Shown piece after piece: positions 1 through 6,236 of a stretch of DNA of 10,223 bases (positions are counted from its first letter, which is position 1; each line of letters starts with the position of its first letter). The position numbers were made by a program, and so were the translations under genes. This DNA comes from Thermoflexus sp035573655 (GTDB lineage: Bacteria > Chloroflexota > Anaerolineae > Thermoflexales > Thermoflexaceae), in the NCBI GenBank assembly GCA_035573655.1, contig DATMAC010000379.1:1-10223 (forward strand), read 5' to 3'. Under the pieces are notes generated by a model that ran no database searches, was not told where the DNA came from, and was given only the letters and a program-made list of their open reading frames with translations.

Positions 1-162
1 CCCGCCCCACACTGGAATCCCAGAACTACCTCTGTTCGCAACAGAGCACTTTCCCCCTCTTAGGGGATCCAGGTGCTAAGGGGCCTTCATCGCCCGAGAT
101 ACGTTCCTGCATTGTTTCGCCCTTTGGTCTCCGCCCATGCAGGGAGGGGATAAGCTGGAGCC
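1..162. other. Non-coding stretch downstream of the acyl-CoA dehydrogenase-like gene
   Basis: No convincing gene is seen here. Three small inverted repeats are visible: CTCTGTT/AACAGAG at 30-46 with a CGC loop, CCCCT/AGGGG at 54-66, and CCTGCAT/ATGCAGG at 106-112 and 137-143 with a long loop. Any of these could help end the minus-strand transcript that stops at 163, but none is followed by a T-tract on that strand, so no terminator is called. Confidence 0.5.
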
Positions 163-1317
163 CTAAACTCTCACCTCTGTCCGTAGACTTTCCGCCAAGA
201 CCATCCGGATTGGATCCGGAGCCCCATGGAGCGTCCGCAGGGTCGCTACATCCCGGAGCCGGCCAGCGAAGCCGTAATCCTCCATATAGCCGTACCCTCC
301 GAGGACCTGCATACTGTTGGTCACCGCGCGATAGGCATGCTCCCCAATGGCCAGTTTGGCCGTAGCTGCCCAGCGAAGCAATACGTCATGGCGTATCGCT
401 TTCAACGACATATCGGCATGGCGCTCCAGGATGGCTTCCAGTATCGCCTGATCAGAGACAGCGGCCCCCAGAAGCAATTGAACCGCGGGGTGATCGATGA
501 TCAAGCGTCCACCTTGATAGCGTTGCTGAGCATAGGCGCAGGCTTCCCGCAAGCTCCGACGGATAACGCCCAGGGCGATAGCGGCTTGGCCCATCCAATC
601 GATGGCGATGATCTGTTCCAGCCGCTGATGGGCTTCAGTCCCTCGGAGCAAGATCCGTTCAGGGGCGAGAGGGATCTCTTCCCCGTGGAGATGGGCCATC
701 CACACGATCCGCAGACCCAAGCGCTCCGGCAGGGGTTCCACACGTATCCCCGGGGTGGCAGCATCCAGGGCGATCAGGGCCCATTCTTCCCCATCCGAAG
801 GATCGGTCTGGCGAGCGAAGAGGAGGTACCCTTGAGGGGATCCGGAGGCCATCAAGAATCGGAGGGTTCCCTCAAGATGAAGAACGCCGGATGCGCTCCG
901 CAACACCATCCCAGCCCCGGCGGACTCACCTCGTTGGCCGATTGGGATCCCGTATTCGGAAAGCCAGCCCAGGGCCAGCCGAGCCCGCGCCGGGAAGACC
1001 GGAGCCCCGTCCAGCGCCAGACAGGCCAGCCCTTGGGCGTGAATCATTGCGGCAAATCCGGCGGAGATCTCGCCCAGGATGGAGAGAACGCGCAAGGAAG
1101 GACGAAGGTTCTCCTCCACAGCCCCGCGCCCCCACACGCCCGTGACGAATCCCGGCGCGGTGGTGGAGGGATCGGCCACCATCCCGAGCTCCCATGCTTG
1201 CTCATAGAGCGAAAGCGCCCGCTCCTGATCTTCGGCAATACCGCTGGCTTCTGCCTGGGCCGCGAAGCGCCGCGCCGTTAATTCCAGGAGCTGGGTTTCC
1301 CCATTAGAGGTCCTCAT
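163..1317 (-). CDS. Acyl-CoA dehydrogenase-like flavoprotein, divergent
   Basis: This 384-residue protein has the length and layout of the acyl-CoA dehydrogenase family, FAD enzymes that normally introduce an alpha-beta double bond into acyl-CoA. Residues about 1-125 fit the N-terminal helical domain, 126-225 the middle beta domain, and 230-384 the C-terminal helical domain. The clearest signatures are AYAQQRYQGG with DHPAVQLLLG at 261-284, and LGGYGYMEDYG at 339-349 followed by R353-R355-D356. Two things are odd. The usual catalytic YEGT stretch reads LHGA at 363-366, with His364 where Glu is expected, and the EPxAGSD-like motif of the middle domain is missing. Asp240 lies near where isovaleryl-CoA dehydrogenase-type enzymes carry their base, so it could substitute. 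The start at 1317 has AGGAGG five bases upstream; an in-frame start at 1374 would overlap the preceding gene. It lies 13 bases behind the decarboxylase-like gene, so the two are probably co-transcribed. The substrate is unknown, and a non-dehydrogenase role is possible. Confidence 0.85.
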   Translation of the reverse strand: MRTSNGETQLLELTARRFAAQAEASGIAEDQERALSLYEQAWELGMVADPSTTAPGFVTGVWGRGAVEENLRPSLRVLSILGEISAGFAAMIHAQGLACLALDGAPVFPARARLALGWLSEYGIPIGQRGESAGAGMVLRSASGVLHLEGTLRFLMASGSPQGYLLFARQTDPSDGEEWALIALDAATPGIRVEPLPERLGLRIVWMAHLHGEEIPLAPERILLRGTEAHQRLEQIIAIDWMGQAAIALGVIRRSLREACAYAQQRYQGGRLIIDHPAVQLLLGAAVSDQAILEAILERHADMSLKAIRHDVLLRWAATAKLAIGEHAYRAVTNSMQVLGGYGYMEDYGFAGRLRDVATLRTLHGAPDPIRMVLAESLRTEVRV

Positions 1318-1322
1318 TCGAG

Positions 1323-1328
1323 CCTCCT
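1323..1328 (-). promoter_or_regulatory. Ribosome-binding site deciding the start at 1317
   Basis: On the minus strand this reads AGGAGG, five bases before the ATG at 1317. It favours 1317 over the upstream in-frame start at 1374, which lies inside the preceding gene. Confidence 0.8.
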
Positions 1329-1330
1329 GA

Positions 1331-2299
1331 TCAAGCCGAGGGGTGCAGGTCCATTGGAGGCGTGGCCTCGCCATAGCGGATGGTCAGACGGCCCATCGCC
1401 CGCTCTTCTCCAGGATATGGCGCGTGGGGGCGATCGGCCCGGCCAATCGCCTCACCGGCGGGGAGGATCGCATATCGCGTTAAGTAACTCTTGGTCGCCA
1501 CGGACTTGAAGGAGAGGTCCAGCTCCCGGAGTTGTTGGGCGATCGGGTGATCGCCCAGGACAAGTGTTCCCAGCCCCGGACGGAGGCCCAGGTGGTAGAT
1601 GCCATAGACCGGGATCCGCGTGCGGATGAGTTCCCCATTGCGGACGCTAAAGGTGATGAGGGGACGATGGTCATGAACCACCCAGCCCTGCTGTCGGACG
1701 GTGAGGGTTAAGATATGGCGGCCACCCTCGCTGAGGTGCACACGTTGGAAAACAGGGGTCTTCTCGAATTCCATGTCGGCAATGAATTTGGCGTAACCGT
1801 AAATCACGCGCCCAGCATCCCGAGCCACGCGGGTGGTTACGGGGAGATGAAGAACAAACGCTCCCCATCCTGGGAATCGGCTTTCCAGGAGCACAGGGAT
1901 CCACGGCGGTGCAGGCCGGCCGTGCGTGCACAGCAGGACGATCCCCACTTCCCCATAGGGGCCGATGCTGGTGTGGAGGTAATTAAACGCAGCAATTCCA
2001 ATCAGGGCCCGGCCGTTGGGGGCCAGGACCGGGTAAAGCTGATCGCTGGGCAATAGCGCACGGACAGCTTCCCGATCAGCTGTGAAGATCCCCAAAAAGC
2101 TATCGTCCCGATAGTAATAAATGGGGAGATCTACGCGAGCGGATCCCACATCAATGTTTTGAGCGATGGGCCCGCGCCAGCGAAAGAAAGCCTCAATCGC
2201 TTCGCGCCTTAACCCGAGCAGTGCCCGCAAGCCCCGGATGGTCGCATATCCCAGGGCCGCCATGCCGGCCCATGCCAGAAGTCGACCTTTCCGTTCCAT
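1331..2299 (-). CDS. Acetoacetate decarboxylase-family protein with N-terminal membrane anchor
   Basis: This 322-residue protein resembles the acetoacetate decarboxylase (ADC) family. Classical members decarboxylate beta-keto acids through a Schiff base on a lysine; many relatives do other reactions. The segment GRVIYGYAK at 163-171 matches the GREI..FPK region of classical ADC, putting Lys171 at the Schiff-base position. The next residue is Phe172, where classical ADC has a second lysine that lowers the pKa of the first. Other family-like stretches are FLGIFTADREAVRALLP at 68-84 and YGEVGIVLLC at 115-124. Residues about 7-30 (after MERKGR) are hydrophobic and may be a signal anchor, which is unusual for cytosolic ADC; the protein is also longer than the roughly 245-residue classical enzyme. 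The ATG at 2299 has GGGAGG five bases upstream, better than the alternative at 2332, which falls in a likely -10 region. It precedes the acyl-CoA dehydrogenase-like gene by 13 bases. Decarboxylase activity is not assured. Confidence 0.84.
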   Translation of the reverse strand: MERKGRLLAWAGMAALGYATIRGLRALLGLRREAIEAFFRWRGPIAQNIDVGSARVDLPIYYYRDDSFLGIFTADREAVRALLPSDQLYPVLAPNGRALIGIAAFNYLHTSIGPYGEVGIVLLCTHGRPAPPWIPVLLESRFPGWGAFVLHLPVTTRVARDAGRVIYGYAKFIADMEFEKTPVFQRVHLSEGGRHILTLTVRQQGWVVHDHRPLITFSVRNGELIRTRIPVYGIYHLGLRPGLGTLVLGDHPIAQQLRELDLSFKSVATKSYLTRYAILPAGEAIGRADRPHAPYPGEERAMGRLTIRYGEATPPMDLHPSA

Positions 2300-2304
2300 T
2301 GCTG

Positions 2305-2310
2305 CCTCCC
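2305..2310 (-). promoter_or_regulatory. Ribosome-binding site deciding the start at 2299
   Basis: On the minus strand this reads GGGAGG with five bases to the ATG at 2299. The in-frame ATG at 2332 has only AGGAG about 14 bases away. Confidence 0.75.
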
Positions 2311-2330
2311 GATTGAGGCGGGGCTTAGCC

Positions 2331-2366
2331 ATTCTATCCGGATAGTTCTCCTGTTTCGCGTGTCAA
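2331..2366 (-). promoter_or_regulatory. Possible promoter of the decarboxylase/dehydrogenase pair
   Basis: On the minus strand a perfect TTGACA lies at 2366-2361. TATCCG follows at 16-base spacing (2344-2339), and a better -10 match, TAGAAT, lies at 2336-2331 but 24 bases from the -35. The palindrome TATCCGGATA at 2335-2344 sits between and could be an operator; the same ten bases recur at 5544-5553. Position just upstream of the operon start fits, but the spacing is imperfect. Confidence 0.35.
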
Positions 2367-2439
2367 TCCATTGGGAGTAACGGCCGCCTCAGAGGCACAC
2401 TCAGGCGCGGTTGCAGGGCGGCAACGAACTACCCTGTGC

Positions 2440-2456
2440 GTGGGGAATGGCCCCAC
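2440..2456. repeat. Short inverted repeat GTGGGG/CCCCAC
   Basis: A six-base-pair stem with the five-base loop AATGG lies ten bases from the larger hairpins at 2466-2564. It may be part of the same element or simply a result of the C/G runs. Confidence 0.4.
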
Positions 2457-2465
2457 CCCCCTGGA

Positions 2466-2506
2466 TCCCCCCTCCCCACGGCCCAAAGGGCCGTGGGGAG
2501 GGGGGA
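2466..2506 (+). terminator. Perfect 19-bp GC-rich hairpin with AAA loop (left half of a back-to-back pair)
   Basis: Bases 2466-2484 pair perfectly with 2488-2506 around AAA; the stem core is ACGGCCC/GGGCCGT flanked by CCCCTCC-type runs. On the plus strand it is followed by GAAAAATATTTTTT, so it resembles a plus-strand intrinsic terminator, although the T-run starts eight bases after the stem. No plus-strand gene lies upstream to need one, so it may instead be half of a palindromic repeat element. Confidence 0.5.
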
Positions 2507-2507
2507 G

Positions 2508-2519
2508 AAAAATATTTTT
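2508..2519. repeat. AT-only palindrome between two GC hairpins
   Basis: AAAAATATTTTT is its own reverse complement. It gives a T-tract to either strand, after the left hairpin on plus and after the right hairpin on minus. Confidence 0.7.
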
Positions 2520-2564
2520 TGGTGGCCGAGCCGCGCGCCGAAGGCGCGCGGCTCGGCCACCAAA
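2518..2564 (-). terminator. Perfect 22-bp GC-rich hairpin, likely terminator of the UPF0182 gene
   Basis: Bases 2518-2539 pair with 2543-2564 around GAA. Read as minus-strand RNA the tip is C-UUCG-G, the very stable tetraloop favoured in functional RNA hairpins, and the 3' side runs into AAAUAUUUUU. It lies about 160 bases downstream of the UPF0182 stop codon at 2722 and would separate that gene from the decarboxylase/dehydrogenase pair. The A-rich offset before the U-tract makes it a non-canonical terminator. Confidence 0.55.
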
Positions 2565-2721
2565 GCCCTCAGAAGGAAACCCCTTATACCCATATTGGCG
2601 TTGCGCGAGAATGGCGGAATCGTGACGTGGCTTCCTGCATATTTTTCAGACACCCTCTAAGAGAAAGATCAATCATACCCACACTGCCCCGAGGCCGGCG
2701 GTTGCGGGAATCCACCGCCTC
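2565..2721. other. Spacer between the paired hairpins and the UPF0182 stop codon
   Basis: No supported gene or motif is seen. On the minus strand it is the 3' untranslated region of the UPF0182 gene. It includes a short AT-rich patch near 2637-2648. Confidence 0.5.
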
Positions 2722-5379
2722 TCATCGTCCGCTTATGGTTTGTTCGAGAGTTTCCAGGACCCGGCCCAGCGCCTCGATTTCGGCCCCATAAGTTGCCCAA
2801 TCCCCCCGACGGATCGCCTCCTGGGCCCGCTGGTAGTGGGCGTAGGCTTGTTGGATGAGCGCCGCGATGTCCCCGCCTGGCGAAGTGACCGGGCCCGGAG
2901 GGCTCGAGGCCGCCGCTGCGCCGATGGCCTGGGCGAGGGCCTGCTCCAACGTCGGGGCCATCGCCACCCGCTGTTCCGTGGCCACAATCACCTGCTTCAG
3001 CTCCGGGATCTGGCCTTGCTCGGCCAGCAGGTAAAGCGGCTCCACATAGAGGAAGGCTTCGCCGATGGGGATCACCAGCAGGTTCCCTCGGATGATTTGG
3101 CTGCCCCGCTGGCTCCATAGGGTGAGCTGAGCCGAGATCGCAGGCTCCTGATCGATCCGGGCTTCGATCTGCTGCGGACCGAAGATCAGCCGTTCCTTGG
3201 TCAGCCGGTACAGGATCACCTCTCCATACCGCGGCGGATCCGAGCGGGCGGCCATCCAGGCGATCATGTTCTGCCGGCCCGAGGGGGTGAAGGGGAGGAT
3301 CAGGACGAACTCCACTGGCCCTTCCGGATCCAGTCGCGTCCGCACATAATACGGCTCCATCTCCTGGGTTTGATCCGCGAAGATCTCCAGGGGGATCGCC
3401 CATACATCTTCTTTGTTGTAGAAAGTCCGGGGATCCTGCACATGGTACGTTCGCAGGATCTCCGCCTGGATCCGAAACATGCCCTCCGGGTAGCGCAGGT
3501 GGGCCCGAAGTTCCTCCGGCATCTCCGCGAAATCCCGCCACATCGACAGGAAGACCCGGCGCCACGCCCGGATGAGCGGCTCATCCTCAACCACATAGAA
3601 GGTCACCGTCCCATCGTAAGCATCCACCACCGCCTTCACGCTGTTCCGGATGTAGTTGAGGCCCTCATGGGGCTGGCTGTAAGGATACCGATCGGTCCAG
3701 GTGTAGGCGTCCGCCACCCACACGATGCGTCCGTCCAGGATCACCGCGTACGGATCTGGGTCGAACCACAGGAAGGGCACCAAGGTGCGCAGGCGGGTCC
3801 GCAGATCCCTCCAGAACAGGATGCGGCTCTCCGGAGTAAGCGCGCTGCTCAGCACCAAGTTGGGATCGCCGAAATACAGGGCGAAGAGGAGACGTCGCGG
3901 CAGGCCGCCCAACCGGACGCCCGTCCGGCCCTGATAAGTGGTGGTGACGTTCTCCTCACCCCGCGGGTAGTCGAACTCCGGCACGGCGGTGTTCACCAGA
4001 GCGAAATCGACCGTTCGTTCACCGAAGTAAATCTGCGGCCGGGTCAGGGGGATCGTCCCCACGGGTGGGATATCCTTCAGCAGGAACTGGGGAAGGCCTT
4101 CGGGGGTGAAGGCGCGGACGGGGACGACGACGGCGCCGTAGCCGTGGGTGAAGACCAAGTGTCGGTTGACCCAAGTGCGCGCCGTCGAAGGGAGGGCCTC
4201 CAGATCCAGCTCGCGGACGCTCAGCATGACCTGGCGATAGGTGCCGTTCACGCGGTAACGATCCACATCCACATCGGCGAACACATAATACGGGCGAATG
4301 CTCTGGATCTGCTGCAGGGTCTGGAGCAGCGGACGGTAATCCCAGAGGCGGATCCCATCCAGGATCTCCGCGCTGGCTTGGATCTCCTCCGGGGTCGGCG
4401 CTTCCCGTGGGGAGAAATCCCGCTCCTGGAATCGATCCAATCCATAGGCTCGTCGCGTGAAGGCGATGCTGTGGGCGAGATAGGGGCTCTCGCGCGCCAG
4501 CTCATTGGGCCGCACGATCAGCGCTTGAACTAGAGCAGGGTAGACCTCGAGGCCCAGGAAGGCCAAGACCAGCCAGCCCCCGAAACCGGCGGCAAGCAGC
4601 GCGGGCCGCCGGAGCCGCAAGTTGAGGAGCAGCCCCAGGGCGAGGAGCACCATGAGGACGGTGAGGAGATTCAGCACCGGCAGCTTCGCGTGCACCTCCG
4701 TATAGCCCGCCCCGAAGGCGATGGGCCGCTCCGCGTAGAGCAGCCGGTAGGCATCGAAGCGGTAGCCCACGGCCATTAGCAGGAAGAAGCCGGCGGCTAG
4801 GGTCGAGAGGTGGGCCCAGCGCCACCCTCGGGGGACCGGCAGGAGCAGTGGGAAGAGCGCGGCGAGGGGGATCAATCCCCATTGAGCGGTTTCCTGGAGG
4901 AACGTCCACAACGGCCACCGGAACACATACCAGCCGACATCCAATCCGAAAATGGGGTCGGCGATGCCGAACCGCTCTGCGTTCAACGCCAGGAGAACCG
5001 TCTCCCATCGTCCCTGAAGGACGAGGCCGAAGAGGAACCCAAGGGCCCCGGCGAGGCCCATCCATAGACGGGGAGAGCGGTTCGCCGCCCGCGCAGCCAA
5101 GAAGGCGTTCCCGCCCAGGAACAGAGTGGCGACAGCCCATCCGATGAGGAAGAGCAAAACGCGCGCCCGCCACTGGGTCCATAAGACGGCCTCGTAGCCG
5201 AGATCGCGGAACCACTCCCAGGTCACCCAGAGGCTCAGCAGCCATCCGGGAAGGAACAGCAGAACCGCCCACAGCCCGAACAGGAGCAATCCCCACCTCA
5301 GCCACCGCTCCCACCGGAACCCTCGGAGATCGATCTCGATCGTCCGCTGCCCGAAACGGCCACGTCCTCGCCACGTCAT
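2722..5379 (-). CDS. UPF0182 (COG1615) family integral membrane protein
   Basis: The 885-residue product matches UPF0182, a widespread family of large membrane proteins of unknown function. About seven hydrophobic segments are visible near residues 28-52, 72-97, 106-124, 168-182, 190-206, 234-253 and 259-281; the rest is a large soluble domain, probably outside the cytoplasm. Family hallmarks are GYRFDAYRLLYAER (205-218), NELARESPYLAHSIAFTRRA (292-311), then in order WDYRPLLQTLQQIQSIRPYY, DVDRYRVNGTYRQVMLSVRE, HLVFTHGYGAVV, RPQIYFGE, YDGTVTFYV, FTPSGRQNMIAWMAAR and EPLYLLAEQG. The tail has a Pro/Gly-rich linker followed by a helical segment with RRGDWATYG, as in relatives. Length is close to normal, so the gene looks intact. 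The ATG at 5379 has GGGAGG five bases upstream; a GTG at 5412 lies at the edge of a dispersed repeat and lacks a ribosome-binding site. No specific role can be inferred from the neighbours. Confidence 0.94.
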   Translation of the reverse strand: MTWRGRGRFGQRTIEIDLRGFRWERWLRWGLLLFGLWAVLLFLPGWLLSLWVTWEWFRDLGYEAVLWTQWRARVLLFLIGWAVATLFLGGNAFLAARAANRSPRLWMGLAGALGFLFGLVLQGRWETVLLALNAERFGIADPIFGLDVGWYVFRWPLWTFLQETAQWGLIPLAALFPLLLPVPRGWRWAHLSTLAAGFFLLMAVGYRFDAYRLLYAERPIAFGAGYTEVHAKLPVLNLLTVLMVLLALGLLLNLRLRRPALLAAGFGGWLVLAFLGLEVYPALVQALIVRPNELARESPYLAHSIAFTRRAYGLDRFQERDFSPREAPTPEEIQASAEILDGIRLWDYRPLLQTLQQIQSIRPYYVFADVDVDRYRVNGTYRQVMLSVRELDLEALPSTARTWVNRHLVFTHGYGAVVVPVRAFTPEGLPQFLLKDIPPVGTIPLTRPQIYFGERTVDFALVNTAVPEFDYPRGEENVTTTYQGRTGVRLGGLPRRLLFALYFGDPNLVLSSALTPESRILFWRDLRTRLRTLVPFLWFDPDPYAVILDGRIVWVADAYTWTDRYPYSQPHEGLNYIRNSVKAVVDAYDGTVTFYVVEDEPLIRAWRRVFLSMWRDFAEMPEELRAHLRYPEGMFRIQAEILRTYHVQDPRTFYNKEDVWAIPLEIFADQTQEMEPYYVRTRLDPEGPVEFVLILPFTPSGRQNMIAWMAARSDPPRYGEVILYRLTKERLIFGPQQIEARIDQEPAISAQLTLWSQRGSQIIRGNLLVIPIGEAFLYVEPLYLLAEQGQIPELKQVIVATEQRVAMAPTLEQALAQAIGAAAASSPPGPVTSPGGDIAALIQQAYAHYQRAQEAIRRGDWATYGAEIEALGRVLETLEQTISGR

Positions 5380-5384
5380 TCCAA

Positions 5385-5390
5385 CCTCCC
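5385..5390 (-). promoter_or_regulatory. Ribosome-binding site deciding the start at 5379
   Basis: The minus strand reads GGGAGG, five bases before ATG. The alternative GTG at 5412 has no such sequence. Confidence 0.75.
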
Positions 5391-5412
5391 ATGTTTTGGA
5401 TCGGATGACCAC

Positions 5413-5444
5413 CGTAGGGGCACATCCACAGGGATGCCCCTACG
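5413..5444. repeat. Dispersed inverted repeat GTAGGGGC...GCCCCTAC, copy 1
   Basis: CGTAGGGGCA (5413-5422) pairs over ten bases with TGCCCCTACG (5435-5444) across a 12-base centre. The centre itself holds the complementary CATCC and GGGATG, so the pairing can shift register. It belongs to a type of GTAGGGGC palindrome that, from general knowledge, is scattered in Chloroflexota and cyanobacterial genomes. It lies about 34 bases upstream of the UPF0182 start. Confidence 0.8.
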
Positions 5445-5460
5445 TAACGTGCATAACGTG
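5445..5460. repeat. Direct repeat TAACGTG x2 between the palindromes
   Basis: TAACGTG occurs at 5445-5451 and 5454-5460, separated by CA. The nine-base period is close to a helical turn and could suit a DNA-binding protein, or be a leftover of repeat insertion. Confidence 0.45.
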
Positions 5461-5472
5461 GGAACGCCAATT

Positions 5473-5501
5473 GTAGGGGCACCCTTTGTGGGTGCCCCTA
5501 C
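5473..5501. repeat. Dispersed inverted repeat GTAGGGGC...GCCCCTAC, copy 2
   Basis: GTAGGGGCACCC (5473-5484) pairs perfectly over 12 bases with GGGTGCCCCTAC (5490-5501) around TTTGT. The outer eight bases match copy 1, while the inner part differs yet still pairs, as expected for a palindrome family under selection for structure or copied by a transposase. Confidence 0.85.
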
Positions 5502-5542
5502 CAGATCCTGGGCCGGCCTTCTGGGGTTACCCCGAATCGTCC

Positions 5543-6118
5543 TTATCCGGATAGGTGGAGCGTCCGCTTCCTCCGAACCCGCTGGGCGACCCAGAGCCCG
5601 AACAGGATCCCCAACGCCAGGATCCCCCACGCGGCTAGGACAGCGATCAAGCTAACAGCAAGGGAGGCCACATCCTCTAACACGCTTAGCGCTGGTGTGG
5701 TCACTGGGGCGAGAGGCGGCGCTCCGGCCTGGACGACCCGGCGAAAAGCAGCCTTCAGGGTGTGCACCCCACCGGCGATCAGGAGGCCGCATGCCAGCGC
5801 GAGGACCGGGTGGATCTCCCGGATCGCCCCGGTTTGAGCGCCGAACAGGAGGGCGCCCGCCGCTGGGCGGACGAACGTCTGGATCCCATCGTTGATCGCG
5901 TCGACCGCGGGGATCTTATCAGCGAAGAACTCGATAAACGCCAGAAGGAAGAGCAGGCCGATGATCGCCGGGTGGATCAAGGCATCATAGGGTGGGGCTA
6001 AAGCGATCCAGTCGGTGAAGCGGGCCAAGAGCGCGACCACCAACAATGGGATGTAGGCGTTCAGGCCGGCGGCGGCCGCCAGCCCGAAGGCGGAAAGCAG
6101 CGTTCCGATATCGTCCAT
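5543..6118 (-). CDS. DUF4126 family membrane protein
   Basis: The 191-residue product matches the DUF4126 family of small bacterial membrane proteins of unknown function. Family-like stretches are AAAGLNAYIPLLVVALLARF (15-34), the charged cluster FIEFFADKIPAVDAINDGIQ (about 61-80) and TFVRPAAGALLFGA (81-94). Hydrophobic segments lie near residues 7-33, 48-64, 82-94, 103-120 and 149-178, followed by the basic tail RVRRKRT, so four to five membrane passes are likely. The ATG at 6118 has AGGAGG five bases upstream. It lies 118 bases behind the PlsY-like gene and 163 bases ahead of UPF0182 on the same strand; joint transcription is possible. The stop codon overlaps the palindrome TATCCGGATA at 5544-5553. 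Three consecutive membrane-protein genes suggest an envelope theme, which is inference only. Confidence 0.9.
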   Translation of the reverse strand: MDDIGTLLSAFGLAAAAGLNAYIPLLVVALLARFTDWIALAPPYDALIHPAIIGLLFLLAFIEFFADKIPAVDAINDGIQTFVRPAAGALLFGAQTGAIREIHPVLALACGLLIAGGVHTLKAAFRRVVQAGAPPLAPVTTPALSVLEDVASLAVSLIAVLAAWGILALGILFGLWVAQRVRRKRTLHLSG

Positions 6119-6131
6119 CCCCGCCTCCTAA

Positions 6132-6162
6132 GTGGAAGGGCAGACGAAGCGCCCGTTTCCAC
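6132..6162 (-). promoter_or_regulatory. Hairpin just upstream of the DUF4126 ribosome-binding site
   Basis: GTGGAA (6132-6137) pairs with TTCCAC (6157-6162), and after a two-base bulge GGGC (6138-6141) pairs with GCCC (6151-6154). In the minus-strand RNA the hairpin ends a few bases before the AGGAGG of the DUF4126 gene. It could stabilise a processed mRNA or affect translation; it has no T-tract. Confidence 0.4.
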
Positions 6163-6236
6163 GCGGATCCGATGGCCTCGACCGTACGAACGAGAGAGAA
6201 ACAGGGCGCGGGCGGTTTCCTCGTCTCAGACTTGGG

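Noticed and set aside
226..1281. 351-residue plus-strand open frame opposite the acyl-CoA dehydrogenase-like gene
   Set aside because: Lacks any family signature, while the minus strand has clear motifs, a ribosome-binding site and operon spacing.
2371..2791. Small genes in the 2300-2721 gap
   Set aside because: The frames run through perfect GC hairpins, giving mirror-like peptides on both strands, and none has a ribosome-binding site with a family match.
3370..4533. 387-residue plus-strand open frame within the UPF0182 gene
   Set aside because: It is antisense to strongly conserved UPF0182 motifs, has shadow-type composition (rich in H, Q, R, D) and no recognisable domain or ribosome-binding site. 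The long minus-strand frames at 2669-3565 and 4502-5482 are rejected for the same reason.
5413..5501. CRISPR array
   Set aside because: Only two repeat-like units, each a self-contained palindrome, with a single 28-base gap and no cas genes.
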